Source: Alistipes sp.
GTDB lineage: Bacteria; Bacteroidota; Bacteroidia; Bacteroidales; Rikenellaceae
NCBI GenBank assembly: GCA_017938765.1
Contig: JAGBAX010000003.1
Coordinates: forward strand, 124,001-188,000
Reading direction: 5' to 3'
DNA: 64,000 bases
Shown: positions 8,175 through 16,602 of the stretch, in pieces
Layout: every line of letters begins with the position of its first letter
How positions within the stretch are numbered: the first letter of the stretch is position 1
The notes under the pieces: model-generated
Told to the model about the DNA's origin: nothing
The model's input: the letters and a program-made list of their open reading frames with translations, nothing else
Databases searched by the model: none
Position numbers and translations under genes: made by a program

Positions 8175-8549
8175 ATGGCAACGAAGTTTTTTAAGTGCCG
8201 CCACTGTGGCAATGTAATTGAGAAGGTAGTAGATTCAGGCGTAGCAGTTGTCTGCTGCGGCGAGAAGATGGAGGAGCTTGTTCCTAATACCGTTGAGGCA
8301 AGCGGTGAGAAGCACATCCCAGTAGTTACTCGCATAGACGAGTGTTCAATAAAGGTTGAGGTGGGCAGTGTACCGCACCCAATGCTCCCAGAGCACCACA
8401 TCGCCTTTATCTATGTTGAGACCGAGGATGGCGGCATCCGCATCAACCTCAAGGATAAGCCAGAGGCTATTGTCTGCACCTGCAGCAGCAAGCCAGTGGC
8501 AGTATATGAGTACTGCAACCTGCACGGTCTGTGGAAGACAGAGCTGTAG
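8175..8549 (+). CDS. dfx: Desulfoferrodoxin (class I superoxide reductase)
   Basis: A 124-residue enzyme that reduces superoxide to hydrogen peroxide without making oxygen. The N-terminal desulforedoxin domain carries the Fe-Cys4 ligands C8, C11, C27 and C28. The catalytic Fe centre has H47 (in GEKHIPV), H68, H74 or H75 (PEHHIAF), C114 and H117 (CNLHG). The flexible loop residue before H47 is E45-K46, as in active enzymes. Last gene of the stress operon, closed by a terminator. Confidence 0.95.
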   Translation: MATKFFKCRHCGNVIEKVVDSGVAVVCCGEKMEELVPNTVEASGEKHIPVVTRIDECSIKVEVGSVPHPMLPEHHIAFIYVETEDGGIRINLKDKPEAIVCTCSSKPVAVYEYCNLHGLWKTEL

Positions 8550-8571
8550 TAGATAACCAACCCATAGTAAG

Positions 8572-8603
8572 AGAACTGCCCGTAATGTGGCAGTTCTTTT
8601 TTT
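8572..8603 (+). terminator. Intrinsic terminator after dfx
   Basis: Stem AGAACTGCC / GGCAGTTCT (8572-8580 / 8589-8597) with an 8-nt loop, followed by a run of T. Confidence 0.9.
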
Positions 8604-8612
8604 ATCCAGAAA

Positions 8613-8644
8613 TTTGGATATTTAATCTTTTTTGCTTACTTTTG
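8613..8644 (+). promoter_or_regulatory. Orphan promoter facing cloverleaf copy 2
   Basis: TTTG (8613-8616), 20 bp, TACTTTTG (8637-8644) fits the Bacteroides promoter as well as those of real genes here, and lies just after the dfx terminator. The next plus-strand gene is recQ at 16603, so the only nearby target is the repeat at 8710-8912. It could drive a small RNA, or be a chance match. Confidence 0.45.
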
Positions 8645-8709
8645 TCATAGCAAACCTGCCTACCCTCACCCTCGACTCTGGCGAACAACTCTCATATCAT
8701 AATTAGAGC

Positions 8710-8912
8710 TGACGCGTACTGCCCGCTTTTTGAAAAAAGCAGGGCGTGCAAAAACTTTCTGAGAAACTTCGTTTCTCTTCTGTGTTGATGCGGATTTAGG
8801 GTAACTCTACGAGTTATTGAAATAGTAAATATCCACCTTTGGTTTCAAGCGAGCTTGACCTTTGGTGGATATTTTATATTTCACTGCCTTGCGGCAGCAA
8901 CCTAAATCCGAA
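8710..8912 (+). repeat. Cloverleaf dispersed repeat, copy 2
   Basis: Same architecture as copy 1: hairpin 8722-8744; hairpin 8761-8777 (GAGAAAC/GTTTCTC); outer stem CGGATTTAGG 8791-8800 with CCTAAATCCG 8901-8910; left hairpin 8802-8816 (TAACTC/GAGTTA); central hairpin 8818-8883 with arms ending ATATCCACC / GGTGGATAT and the conserved TTTCAAGC..GCTTGA apex; right hairpin 8884-8897 (CTGCC/GGCAG). The inner arms differ in sequence from copies 1 and 3 but remain paired. Confidence 0.85.
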
Positions 8913-9078
8913 TAGACTCAAAAGCGAATTCAAATTTCCTTAACCTCATTAATTTCCTTAAATTCTCTATTCTGCGTTAGATAGCCAACGCTGCGATTAA
9001 GCCGAGAGCAATCAAACTTGTTTGAATTGCCGAGGCGGAGCGGTGAAGGGTCACCAAAGGTGAGCCAATGGCTAACGG
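8913..9078. repeat. Hairpin-rich spacer with TTAGC/GGCTAA repeats
   Basis: Between copy 2 and the gene ending at 9079. Contains short hairpins GCGTT/AACGC, CAAAC-TT-GTTTG (about 9013-9024), GGTGA-AGGG-TCACC (9042-9055) and overlapping TCACC-AAA-GGTGA, then a tandem of GGCTAA/AGCTAA units running into the stop codon. The same units recur near 32978-33103, 38444-38475 and 39001-39022. No coding content. Confidence 0.6.
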
Positions 9079-10392
9079 CTAATAGCTAACAGCTACCTTG
9101 TAAGGTACTCCATTCAGCACACTACGATAACTACGATAGTAAGTACCATACTTATTCATAGCAGTAGTGACGGTAGTCTCGCAGCGGACGGAGATATACC
9201 AGCGGCCAGGCTTAGGGTTGTTGATTGTAAGGCTCTTCTTGCAGCCGCGAGAGACAACCTTTTCGGTGGTATTGTCGTGGAAGGCCAACTCTCCGCGCTT
9301 GGCTAACAGTGTAAGGTCAAACTTCTTTGCTTCCTCGTAACCGTCAAGAGTGATTTTCAAACTCTTACACCCTCTTGGAACATCTACAGCAAAGTGGTGG
9401 TACTGAAGGTCGCCAATGCGAGTATAGTCGGGGTCGTTATCCTCGGTGCGCTTGTTCATCTCGCGCACAATGCCATTTTCAAGCACTCCCTTAATCTGAG
9501 GCTCTGGATTGCCGTCCATAGCATAGAGGAGCATTGCTGCAGTGAGTTTTAGTCGCTCGCCCTCGGCAATAGCCTCTGGGTGAGAGCCACACAGCACCGT
9601 TCTACCGACGCTCTGCATAGGCTTATATGCCCAGATGCACAGCTCGCCATCAATCTTCACTTTGTCTGTATTGTTAAACTTATATCGCGCCAGCGGCTCA
9701 GTTTCCACAGGAAGTTCACAGGCATAGCAGCCGCCATTGTGGCGCACATCATCTACTGCGTTATCCTTGCCAAAGTCAAAGTATCGCAAAAGTGGGCAGC
9801 CGCGCTCAAGATTAAGGGTTGTAGATTGCTTTTTTAGACCTGTAGAGTATCCATAACCAGGCCAGAGGCTGAAATATTTATCTACATTTCTATATCCCTT
9901 GCTATTTTTACCACCCCTTGCGCCGAGATACGCACCCGCGCAAGTGCCGAAGTATGAGCCACCTGCCGCGACAAACTCTCTAACGCGCTCGCGACCACTT
10001 TCGCCCAAAGAGCGGGCGTGCTTAAGTGCCGAGCCACCATTGACATATATCATACGAAAGCGTGGTGCGCCATCGGGATAGAGAAGCCAACCGTTTGTAT
10101 CCTCCTCACTACCACAGAAGACCTTTGACTGCAGAAGGGTATCTTTTTCGGTAAGTTTTTTGTTTGACGCCGATGCAAAGTACTCTATATCAAGGCCTAA
10201 GTATCGTGCCGAAGGAAGATATGTGCGCGAGGTAAGGGCAATGCCGCTATCCATAAAGATATCCTTATAGTATCCGCGACCTCGGTCAAGGACTTGCTGT
10301 CGCGCCTTGTCGCGCTTGTCGGCAAATGCCTCTGCTGGCACAACTGCTCCAATCAAAAAGAGGGTTAAAGCGGTAAAAATTGCTCGTTTCAT
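9079..10392 (-). CDS. Exported GATase1-like (BPL_N-type) protein with C-terminal PPC-like domain
   Basis: A 437-residue exported protein. After a signal peptide (to about residue 22) comes a class I glutamine-amidotransferase-like domain with YVNGGSALKHAR and the nucleophile elbow GGSYFGTCAGAYLGAR, where C151 would be the nucleophile; this resembles the BPL_N family. The C-terminal 110 residues (HFAVDVPRGCKSLKITLDG ... PKPGRWYISVRC) look like a pre-peptidase C-terminal beta domain. Substrate unknown; such proteins may be peptidases or hydrolases. Last gene of the seven-gene lptB operon, 15 bp after the M23 peptidase gene. Confidence 0.7.
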   Translation of the reverse strand: MKRAIFTALTLFLIGAVVPAEAFADKRDKARQQVLDRGRGYYKDIFMDSGIALTSRTYLPSARYLGLDIEYFASASNKKLTEKDTLLQSKVFCGSEEDTNGWLLYPDGAPRFRMIYVNGGSALKHARSLGESGRERVREFVAAGGSYFGTCAGAYLGARGGKNSKGYRNVDKYFSLWPGYGYSTGLKKQSTTLNLERGCPLLRYFDFGKDNAVDDVRHNGGCYACELPVETEPLARYKFNNTDKVKIDGELCIWAYKPMQSVGRTVLCGSHPEAIAEGERLKLTAAMLLYAMDGNPEPQIKGVLENGIVREMNKRTEDNDPDYTRIGDLQYHHFAVDVPRGCKSLKITLDGYEEAKKFDLTLLAKRGELAFHDNTTEKVVSRGCKKSLTINNPKPGRWYISVRCETTVTTAMNKYGTYYRSYRSVLNGVPYKVAVSY

Positions 10393-10407
10393 ATAGTGAG
10401 GTTAGGT

Positions 10408-12129
10408 TTAGCGATAAAATCCACTCTCAAAGGTTGTAATATTTCCCACGCCATCTACCACCTGCAGTCGGACTTTGTGGTTGCACTTTTTACCCGCAGC
10501 TAATGGAGTGTCAAAGGTGTGGTAGATAACCCCCTGCAGAGGGTTGTAGTTGAGCGTTTTCCACTCTCCATCTATCCAGAGGTTGTAGTTATCAACGCCC
10601 GCGAAGTTATCCGAAACATTGAAAGTCAAGCGTTTAGCATTGGTAAGAGTAGCACCCTCTTTCCAATTTGGGCGCACAGCGGGCGCAACAGTATCTGCCA
10701 CGACAACCATATCTCCAACTCTACGAGTGCGCAGATATGCCCTACCACCACCTGCATAGTAGCCACCTGCCGAAGTGTAGTTTCCTCGGCGATTTTTTAC
10801 CGCCACAAGGCACTTTGTCATAAGCTCAAGTGGCACTTGTGCATCAAGCGACACAGTAACGCGTCCCTGCATAGGCACTGCAGGGTCAAGCACCCGATAC
10901 TCATCAGAGAGCACAACAACGCCAGCAATTTCCGGCCTATTTTCTGTTCTCTCCACGCGGCAAAATGTCGGTGCATAGTAGGTATTGTTTCCCACAAACG
11001 CCTTCACTCCCCTATCAGCAACTACCACACTACGCCCAGCACCTGCAACAACGGCTACGCAGTCACGGACAGGCGTAAAGAGCTCACTATCAGCCTTACC
11101 CTTAACCTCAAAGGTTAGCTGTGAGACATTACCACAGTCGTCCTCAACAGCGACCACAACCCGTCGTTCCTCGCCCGCCGCAGTGCGAATAGCACCTCTT
11201 CCAACCGACTTGCGATAGAGGCGCTCTGGAGCACCTGCAACCCTTGCCAGACGAACAACCTCGCAACGCGCACCCTGCTGCATAGCGTAGTGGCTAACAA
11301 GGTTACATAGGCGCGTATCACTAAAGGCGTAGCCATCCATCCTATACTCAAAAATTGGCTCACTATCCACCCACATCGCTACGCGATAAACACCAAAGCG
11401 GCTCGTTGCATTTCCTGTCTGGCTATCTCTGCACTCAAGGACAAAATATCCTACACGGCCAACAGAGATTCTCCCCGCCACCTTATAAGAGCCATCTTTG
11501 CCCGAAAGGTTAAAACTCCTCACTGGCGCCTCAACAGCTACGCCGTCAAGTGTATCAACCTCAATATAGTGGAGTCGGAGCAGTCGTGGCTTGGCACTAT
11601 CCTTGGGGCGGAACAGAGCTTGGCGGACAATGTTATATGTATGCGTACCCTCGGCGTTACGCAACTCATAGTGCAGATGTGGTCCAAAGGAGTTGCCCGT
11701 ATTTCCCGAATAGCCAATTACCTCGCCACGCTTTACGGGGTGTTCATTTGGCTGGAAACGCAACTCGGCGCTACTTGCACGGTGTGCATAGCGATAGTTT
11801 CTTACAAGGCTTTCAATCTCGTCGGTAAAGCGCGAGAGGTGTCCATAGAGAGTCATCGTACCCCTCTGAGGATGAACAACATAGACCGCCAGTCCATATC
11901 CAAAGGGAGAGTGGCTCACGCGCGAGATATAACCATCTTCAGCCGCTACAACAGGCTTTCCAATCCTGCCATCGGTCTTGATATCTACGCCAGAGTGGAA
12001 GTGGTCGGGGCGCATCTCTGCAAAGGATGCCGAGTGTAACCCCTTAACATCCTTTACGGGGTATTGATAGGCCATAGCGGCAGCCACAGCCTGAGTAAGC
12101 AGTAATATTAAAAATCCCAGTCGTCGCAT
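10408..12129 (-). CDS. Exported M23 (LytM) metallopeptidase
   Basis: A 573-residue exported protein, probably a cell-wall endopeptidase. Signal peptide to about residue 20; the peptidase domain follows at once with zinc ligands H45 and D49 (HFHSGVDIKTDG), H97 (LYGHLS) and H151/H153 (GPHLHYEL). The remaining 400 residues are beta-rich and include repeated Ig-like stretches (FNLSGKDGSYKVAG, LTFNVSDNFAGVDNYNLWI). An M23 domain at the N-terminus is the usual order in this Bacteroidota family. The start overlaps the end of recX by 22 bp. Confidence 0.85.
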   Translation of the reverse strand: MRRLGFLILLLTQAVAAAMAYQYPVKDVKGLHSASFAEMRPDHFHSGVDIKTDGRIGKPVVAAEDGYISRVSHSPFGYGLAVYVVHPQRGTMTLYGHLSRFTDEIESLVRNYRYAHRASSAELRFQPNEHPVKRGEVIGYSGNTGNSFGPHLHYELRNAEGTHTYNIVRQALFRPKDSAKPRLLRLHYIEVDTLDGVAVEAPVRSFNLSGKDGSYKVAGRISVGRVGYFVLECRDSQTGNATSRFGVYRVAMWVDSEPIFEYRMDGYAFSDTRLCNLVSHYAMQQGARCEVVRLARVAGAPERLYRKSVGRGAIRTAAGEERRVVVAVEDDCGNVSQLTFEVKGKADSELFTPVRDCVAVVAGAGRSVVVADRGVKAFVGNNTYYAPTFCRVERTENRPEIAGVVVLSDEYRVLDPAVPMQGRVTVSLDAQVPLELMTKCLVAVKNRRGNYTSAGGYYAGGGRAYLRTRRVGDMVVVADTVAPAVRPNWKEGATLTNAKRLTFNVSDNFAGVDNYNLWIDGEWKTLNYNPLQGVIYHTFDTPLAAGKKCNHKVRLQVVDGVGNITTFESGFYR

Positions 12130-12620
12130 TGTTCATTTTCACTCTTTACAAGGCTCTCAACTACCTCTTTAGCAGTTGAGAAGTCATACCCCTGACCTGC
12201 CGCATAGCGCAGAAGTTTAGCTCGCAAGTCAGTGCCGTTTTTAGCCTTTACAGTTCTCAATTTTCGTGTCAGCAGTGCGGTCAGCCGCTCAGTCATATCC
12301 ACACCACTACACTGCTCAAGGGCTGATGAAATTACCTCGCCACTAATACCCTTTTGTCGCAGTGTTGCCGTAATCTTATACACGCCCCAGCCGCTGAGGT
12401 TTATCTTCTCGCGGACAAAGGACTCTGCATAACGGCTATCATCTATAAATCGCTCAGAAATAAGGCGTTGCAGCACGCGCTCCGCTTCCGCACCGCTCAC
12501 TCCCCAGCCCCGCATAAGTCTTCGCGCATCGGCCGAACACTTCTCACTCTTGGCACAGAGGTTCATCAGTGAGGCGAGCGCCTGCTCGGCTGATTTTGTA
12601 CGCTTTACCTTCGGCTCCAT
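12108..12620 (-). CDS. recX: RecX regulatory protein
   Basis: A 170-residue cytoplasmic helical protein that limits RecA filament growth. Three-helix repeats are seen: AEQALASLMNLCAKSEKCSADARRLMRGWGVSGAEAERVLQRLISERFIDDSRYAESFVREK carries the RecX landmarks (L...RF.DD.RYA..FV), then SGWGVYKITATLRQKGIS. It overlaps prmC by 16 bp upstream and the M23 gene downstream, so translation is probably coupled. Confidence 0.88.
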   Translation of the reverse strand: MEPKVKRTKSAEQALASLMNLCAKSEKCSADARRLMRGWGVSGAEAERVLQRLISERFIDDSRYAESFVREKINLSGWGVYKITATLRQKGISGEVISSALEQCSGVDMTERLTALLTRKLRTVKAKNGTDLRAKLLRYAAGQGYDFSTAKEVVESLVKSENEQCDDWDF

Positions 12621-13435
12621 ACCATACGCTCCTTTCCGAAAACATCCTTTACAACCTCACACTCTCTATATCCCATCTCCTCTAACATCTTAACCACTTG
12701 CGCCCCATAATGCTCGTAAATCTCAAAGTATAGACTGCCTCCCTCTCTTAACATCTTGACTCCATTTTGAGCAATAGAGCGATAGAAGCACAGAGGGTCG
12801 CTATCCGCCACAAAGAGTGCTGTATGTGGCTCATATTCAACAACATTCCTATGCATAGCAGAGATATCCGACTGCGGGATATATGGCGGATTGGAGACAA
12901 CGATGTCAAACTCTCCCAGCTGCGACATATCCCCCAACGCATCGGCCTTTACAAGGGTTACATTGGCACTATGGCGAGCCACATTCTCTGCTGCCACCCA
13001 TAGAGCCTCATCCGATATATCAACAGCCACGACCTCTGCCCCCTCAACTTTTTTCGCGAGAGCAACGGCAATAGCACCACTGCCAGTACCAACATCAAGA
13101 ATGCGCGCACCCCTTTTAGCCCCACTTGCTATCCACTCTACAAGCTCCTCAGTCTCTGGGCGAGGGATAAGCACACCCTCGCGAACATAGAACTCAAGGT
13201 CGCAGAATAGAGCATTCCCAAGCACATACTGCACTGGTTTTGCTGCTGCAAGCTCCGCCACAATAGACTCTAAATCAGCGATTTGCACCTCATCATCATA
13301 GTGCACAACAAGTTGAGAGAAGTTAAATCCGCACCTTGTGCAGACCACACTGCGGGCAATAGCCGTAGCCTCCCGACTATCGTACAGCACAGAGATTGCC
13401 CTCTCAATTTTCTGTATCGTCTCTCGGATAGTCAT
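12605..13435 (-). CDS. prmC: Peptide chain release factor N5-glutamine methyltransferase
   Basis: Methylates the GGQ glutamine of release factors RF1 and RF2 using S-adenosylmethionine. The 276-residue protein has the N-terminal helical domain, the SAM motif ILDVGTGSGAIAVALA (113-128) and the substrate-binding NPPY at 182-185. Located between aroC (2 bp) and recX (overlap) in the minus operon. Confidence 0.92.
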   Translation of the reverse strand: MTIRETIQKIERAISVLYDSREATAIARSVVCTRCGFNFSQLVVHYDDEVQIADLESIVAELAAAKPVQYVLGNALFCDLEFYVREGVLIPRPETEELVEWIASGAKRGARILDVGTGSGAIAVALAKKVEGAEVVAVDISDEALWVAAENVARHSANVTLVKADALGDMSQLGEFDIVVSNPPYIPQSDISAMHRNVVEYEPHTALFVADSDPLCFYRSIAQNGVKMLREGGSLYFEIYEHYGAQVVKMLEEMGYRECEVVKDVFGKERMVWSRR

Positions 13436-13437
13436 CG

Positions 13438-14418
13438 CTACAGACTCAATTTAAGTTCCGCCAAAGCGATAGCCATAACCGCCTCAACGACAACCGCCGC
13501 GCGAAGCACTATGCAAGCGTCGTGACGGCCACCAATATTCAGTTCCTCTACCCTCTGGCTCTCAAAATTATAGGTCTGCTGACCGCGCCCAATGCTCGGC
13601 GTAGGCTTTATCGCCACGCGGACAACAACGGGGTTTCCATTTGTTATTCCGCCATTTATTCCTCCCTCATTATTTGTCGCTGTAGTACCTAAAGAGTCAA
13701 TAATCAGGTCGTTACGCTCGCTACCACGCAGACGCACACCCTCAAAGCCACTACCAAACTCTACACCCTTAACTGCCGGAACAGCAAAGAGCAGGTGCGA
13801 GGCAGTACTCTCCACAGAGTCAAAGAATGGCTCGCCAAGGTCGCGCCCTGCGCCCGTTACAGTACACTCAACAACGCCACCCACAGAGTCGCCCTCGCGC
13901 TGCGCCGTAGCAACAATAGTCTCAAACTGCTCTGCATCACGACAGCCACCAATCTCTACAATACGGCTACTAAAAGTAGCACCGCGCAGAATCTTCTTTG
14001 CCACAACGCCCGCAGCGACAAAGAGCAGTGTCATACGACCAGAGAAGATGCCCCCTCCGCGAAGGTCAAACTTTTCGCCATACTTATGTCGTGCCGTAAG
14101 GTCGGCGTGTGAAGGGCGTGGATGCACTCTGAGACGGTCGTAGTCCCCTGAGCGGGTATTTTCGTTATAGAAAACAATCTCTAATTTATCTCCCGTAGTC
14201 ACGCCCTCCTCTACTCCACTAACAATATGAGGCACATCCCTCTCACGGCGCGGTGTAGTACCCTTAGCGCCCGCACGACGACGATCAATATCTGCCGTAA
14301 AGTCCGCCTCGGTAAGTTGTAGCCCCTGTGGCACTCCGCAGATAATAACACCGAGTGACTCTGTGTGAGAGCCACCATAGAAGGTTATGTTGAAGTGTTT
14401 TCCAAAATTATTATTCAT
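13438..14418 (-). CDS. aroC: Chorismate synthase, divergent
   Basis: Converts EPSP to chorismate with reduced FMN; final step of the shikimate pathway. Family motifs are present: DIDRRRAGAKGTTPRRE, NTRSGDY, RPSHADLTARHKYG and GGGIFSGRMT (compare the Bacteroidales form GGGHFSGRLT). At 326 residues it is shorter than the usual 350-360, and the N-terminal FGESHG signature reads YGGSHT: the histidine is kept but the glutamate and last glycine are changed. It overlaps aroA by 8 bp, and the two act consecutively. Function is likely retained because the operon and other motifs are intact, but this should be kept in mind. Confidence 0.88.
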   Translation of the reverse strand: MNNNFGKHFNITFYGGSHTESLGVIICGVPQGLQLTEADFTADIDRRRAGAKGTTPRRERDVPHIVSGVEEGVTTGDKLEIVFYNENTRSGDYDRLRVHPRPSHADLTARHKYGEKFDLRGGGIFSGRMTLLFVAAGVVAKKILRGATFSSRIVEIGGCRDAEQFETIVATAQREGDSVGGVVECTVTGAGRDLGEPFFDSVESTASHLLFAVPAVKGVEFGSGFEGVRLRGSERNDLIIDSLGTTATNNEGGINGGITNGNPVVVRVAIKPTPSIGRGQQTYNFESQRVEELNIGGRHDACIVLRAAVVVEAVMAIALAELKLSL

Positions 14419-15661
14419 ATCTCAGCCTCTCTATATCCTCAAAAAAGTTGGGATAACTCTTTGCTACGCACTCTGCGCCAGTAATAGTCACTCCGCGCTC
14501 ACTTATCAGTCCCGCAACGGCAAGAGTCATAGCCATACGGTGGTCGCCGTGACTATCAACCTCTACGCCACCCACAATCTTTCCACCGCGAATCTTCATC
14601 ACATTGTCGGTACTTAAATCTACCTCAATACCCAGTCTACCAAACTCCCTTGCAATAGCCTCGGCACGATTACTCTCCTTATGCTCTAAACGGTGCGTGC
14701 CGATAATAGTACTCTCCCCCTCGGCTGCCGCAGCAAGGGTCGCAAGGGCTGGAAAGAGGTCTGGGCAGTGTGTAGCATCAAACTCAAAGCCGTGCAGTGG
14801 ACGATGCGCTGCGGTAATAGTATCGTGCTCGGAGATGAGCTCCGCACCTGCAGCCACAAGGGCGCGACAGACTGCCACATCCGCCTGCTTAGATAGCATA
14901 GATATATTTCCGACAGTAACCTCGCCCGCAACAGCACCTGCAACAAGCAACATTGCAGCTGCACTCCAGTCCCCCTCTATAGAGTATGTCGTTGGCGCAT
15001 AGCTCTGACCACCAGCAACATAGAACTGCTCGTAGTCATTATGCTCTATAGCCACACCAAAGTGTGAGGCGATGTCAATAGTCATATCAAGATAGGGCTT
15101 TGAGACCGCCCTTGATACATTTATCACAGTATCTTGCTCGGCAAGTGGCAGCGCAAGGAGAAGCCCAGTAATAAACTGCGACGAGACTGACCCATCTACC
15201 GTAATCTCACCACCGCGCATAGGTCCGCACACCTCTATAGGCAATCTTCCGCCACCATCTCTCACATCTACACCCAACGCTCTGAGAGGCTGTATCATCA
15301 TATCCATAGGACGATAGAGCAGCGTTCCCTCGCCACTGATTACAATAGGCTCACTACACAGTGCCGCAATCGGCGTAAAGAGCCTTGCCGACAGACCCGA
15401 CTCCCCAACCGAAAGCAGATTGCCTTGTGGCTTCACTCCTCCCTCAACAACTATCGTATGCTCGTCAGTGCGCTCAGCCTTAGCGCCGAGCATCTTGATA
15501 CAATTTAATGCAGAGAGAGTGTCATTGCAAAAATCCATATTCCGCAAAACACTCTTCCCATTTGCAAGCAGAGCGACAGCCAGTGCCCTCTGCGCATAAC
15601 TCTTTGAACACGGTGGCTGTACAGACCCCTGTAACCGCCCCGCAGATATCGTTTTATCCAA
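14411..15661 (-). CDS. aroA: 3-phosphoshikimate 1-carboxyvinyltransferase (EPSP synthase)
   Basis: Transfers enolpyruvate from PEP to shikimate-3-phosphate. The 416-residue protein shows CSKSYAQRALAVALLANG (phosphate-binding Lys/Ser), GESGLSARLFTPIAAL, VDGSVSSQFITGLLLALPL, HCPDLFPALATLAA and the C-terminal SHGDHRMAMTLAVAGL. The loop after VGESG lacks the usual NAGT form and reads SGLSARL, a change known in some glyphosate-tolerant (class II-like) enzymes; tolerance is inference only. It is 14 bp after lptB and overlaps aroC. Confidence 0.92.
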   Translation of the reverse strand: MDKTISAGRLQGSVQPPCSKSYAQRALAVALLANGKSVLRNMDFCNDTLSALNCIKMLGAKAERTDEHTIVVEGGVKPQGNLLSVGESGLSARLFTPIAALCSEPIVISGEGTLLYRPMDMMIQPLRALGVDVRDGGGRLPIEVCGPMRGGEITVDGSVSSQFITGLLLALPLAEQDTVINVSRAVSKPYLDMTIDIASHFGVAIEHNDYEQFYVAGGQSYAPTTYSIEGDWSAAAMLLVAGAVAGEVTVGNISMLSKQADVAVCRALVAAGAELISEHDTITAAHRPLHGFEFDATHCPDLFPALATLAAAAEGESTIIGTHRLEHKESNRAEAIAREFGRLGIEVDLSTDNVMKIRGGKIVGGVEVDSHGDHRMAMTLAVAGLISERGVTITGAECVAKSYPNFFEDIERLRYE

Positions 15662-15675
15662 TTTTTAGATTGTTT

Positions 15676-16470
15676 TTATTCTTCTGTAGTCGGTAATAAA
15701 GCCTCAACATCCTGCTCAACATCCTTACGCTTGCGCTTGAGCTCAAAGTTCTTACCAAGGTATACTCGGCGCACCATCTCATCCGCAGCAAGCTCCTCGG
15801 CAGTACCTGTCTTTAGAATCTTACCCTCATAGAGCAGGTATGTGCGGTCGGTAATCTCAAGGGTCTCGTCCACATTGTGGTCTGTAATAATTACACCGAT
15901 ATTCTTACCCTTCAGCGTTGCCACAATGCTCTGGATATCCTCAACAGCAATAGGGTCTACACCCGCAAATGGCTCATCAAGAAGAATAAAGGCGGGATTG
16001 ATAGATATCGCACGAGCAATCTCCGTTCTACGGCGCTCACCACCAGAGAGCTGGTTACCGTAGCTCTTACGCACCTTCTGTAGTCTAAACTCCTCAATAA
16101 GCTCCTCAAGACGATGTCGCTGGTACTCCTTTGTATAGTTTGTCATCTCAAGCACCGCGCGGATATTATCCTCAACACTCAAATGGCGGAACACAGAGGC
16201 CTCCTGGGCAAGGTAGCTCACACCAAGCTGTGCGCGCTTATAGACAGGTAGCTGAGTAAGCTCACTAACCTCTCCATCATCCTTCTCAAGGAAGATTCTA
16301 CCCCCATTAGGCTTGATAAGTCCCACTATCATATAGAACGAGGTAGTCTTTCCCGCTCCATTAGGTCCAAGCAGTCCGACAATCTCGCCCTGATTGACCT
16401 CTATAGAGACATGATCTACTACGGTACGCGACTTGTATCTCTTGATTAGATCGGTTGTATATAGCTTCAT
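15676..16470 (-). CDS. lptB: LPS export ABC transporter ATP-binding protein
   Basis: Cytoplasmic ATPase of the LptB2FGC complex that extracts lipopolysaccharide from the inner membrane. 264 residues with Walker [10 protein letters not shown] (35-43), Q-loop, ABC signature [14 protein letters not shown], Walker [16 protein letters not shown] and switch histidine [10 protein letters not shown]. The spacing and the RRRTEIAR variant are typical of LptB. First gene of the minus operon; a CAAAGTTA (TAACTTTG on minus, 16496-16503) lies 26 bp upstream as a probable -7 box. Confidence 0.93.
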   Translation of the reverse strand: MKLYTTDLIKRYKSRTVVDHVSIEVNQGEIVGLLGPNGAGKTTSFYMIVGLIKPNGGRIFLEKDDGEVSELTQLPVYKRAQLGVSYLAQEASVFRHLSVEDNIRAVLEMTNYTKEYQRHRLEELIEEFRLQKVRKSYGNQLSGGERRRTEIARAISINPAFILLDEPFAGVDPIAVEDIQSIVATLKGKNIGVIITDHNVDETLEITDRTYLLYEGKILKTGTAEELAADEMVRRVYLGKNFELKRKRKDVEQDVEALLPTTEE

Positions 16471-16526
16471 AGAAACTTTTTTGTTGAATTTTTTACAAAG
16501 TTATAGTTTTTTTCCAAAATTATCAC

Positions 16527-16534
16527 TATCTTTG
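16527..16534 (+). promoter_or_regulatory. Probable -7 box of recQ
   Basis: TATCTTTG, with the start codon about 69 nt downstream. The leader contains three near-copies of ATTTAGTATTTAG just before the ATG. The minus -7 box of lptB (16496-16503) lies close by, so the two promoters are back to back. Confidence 0.6.
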
Positions 16535-16602
16535 AGTAAGAATTTCCGATTTTGAAACGATTAGGGAATATAAATTAGGATTTAGTATTTAGTATTTAGG
16601 AT

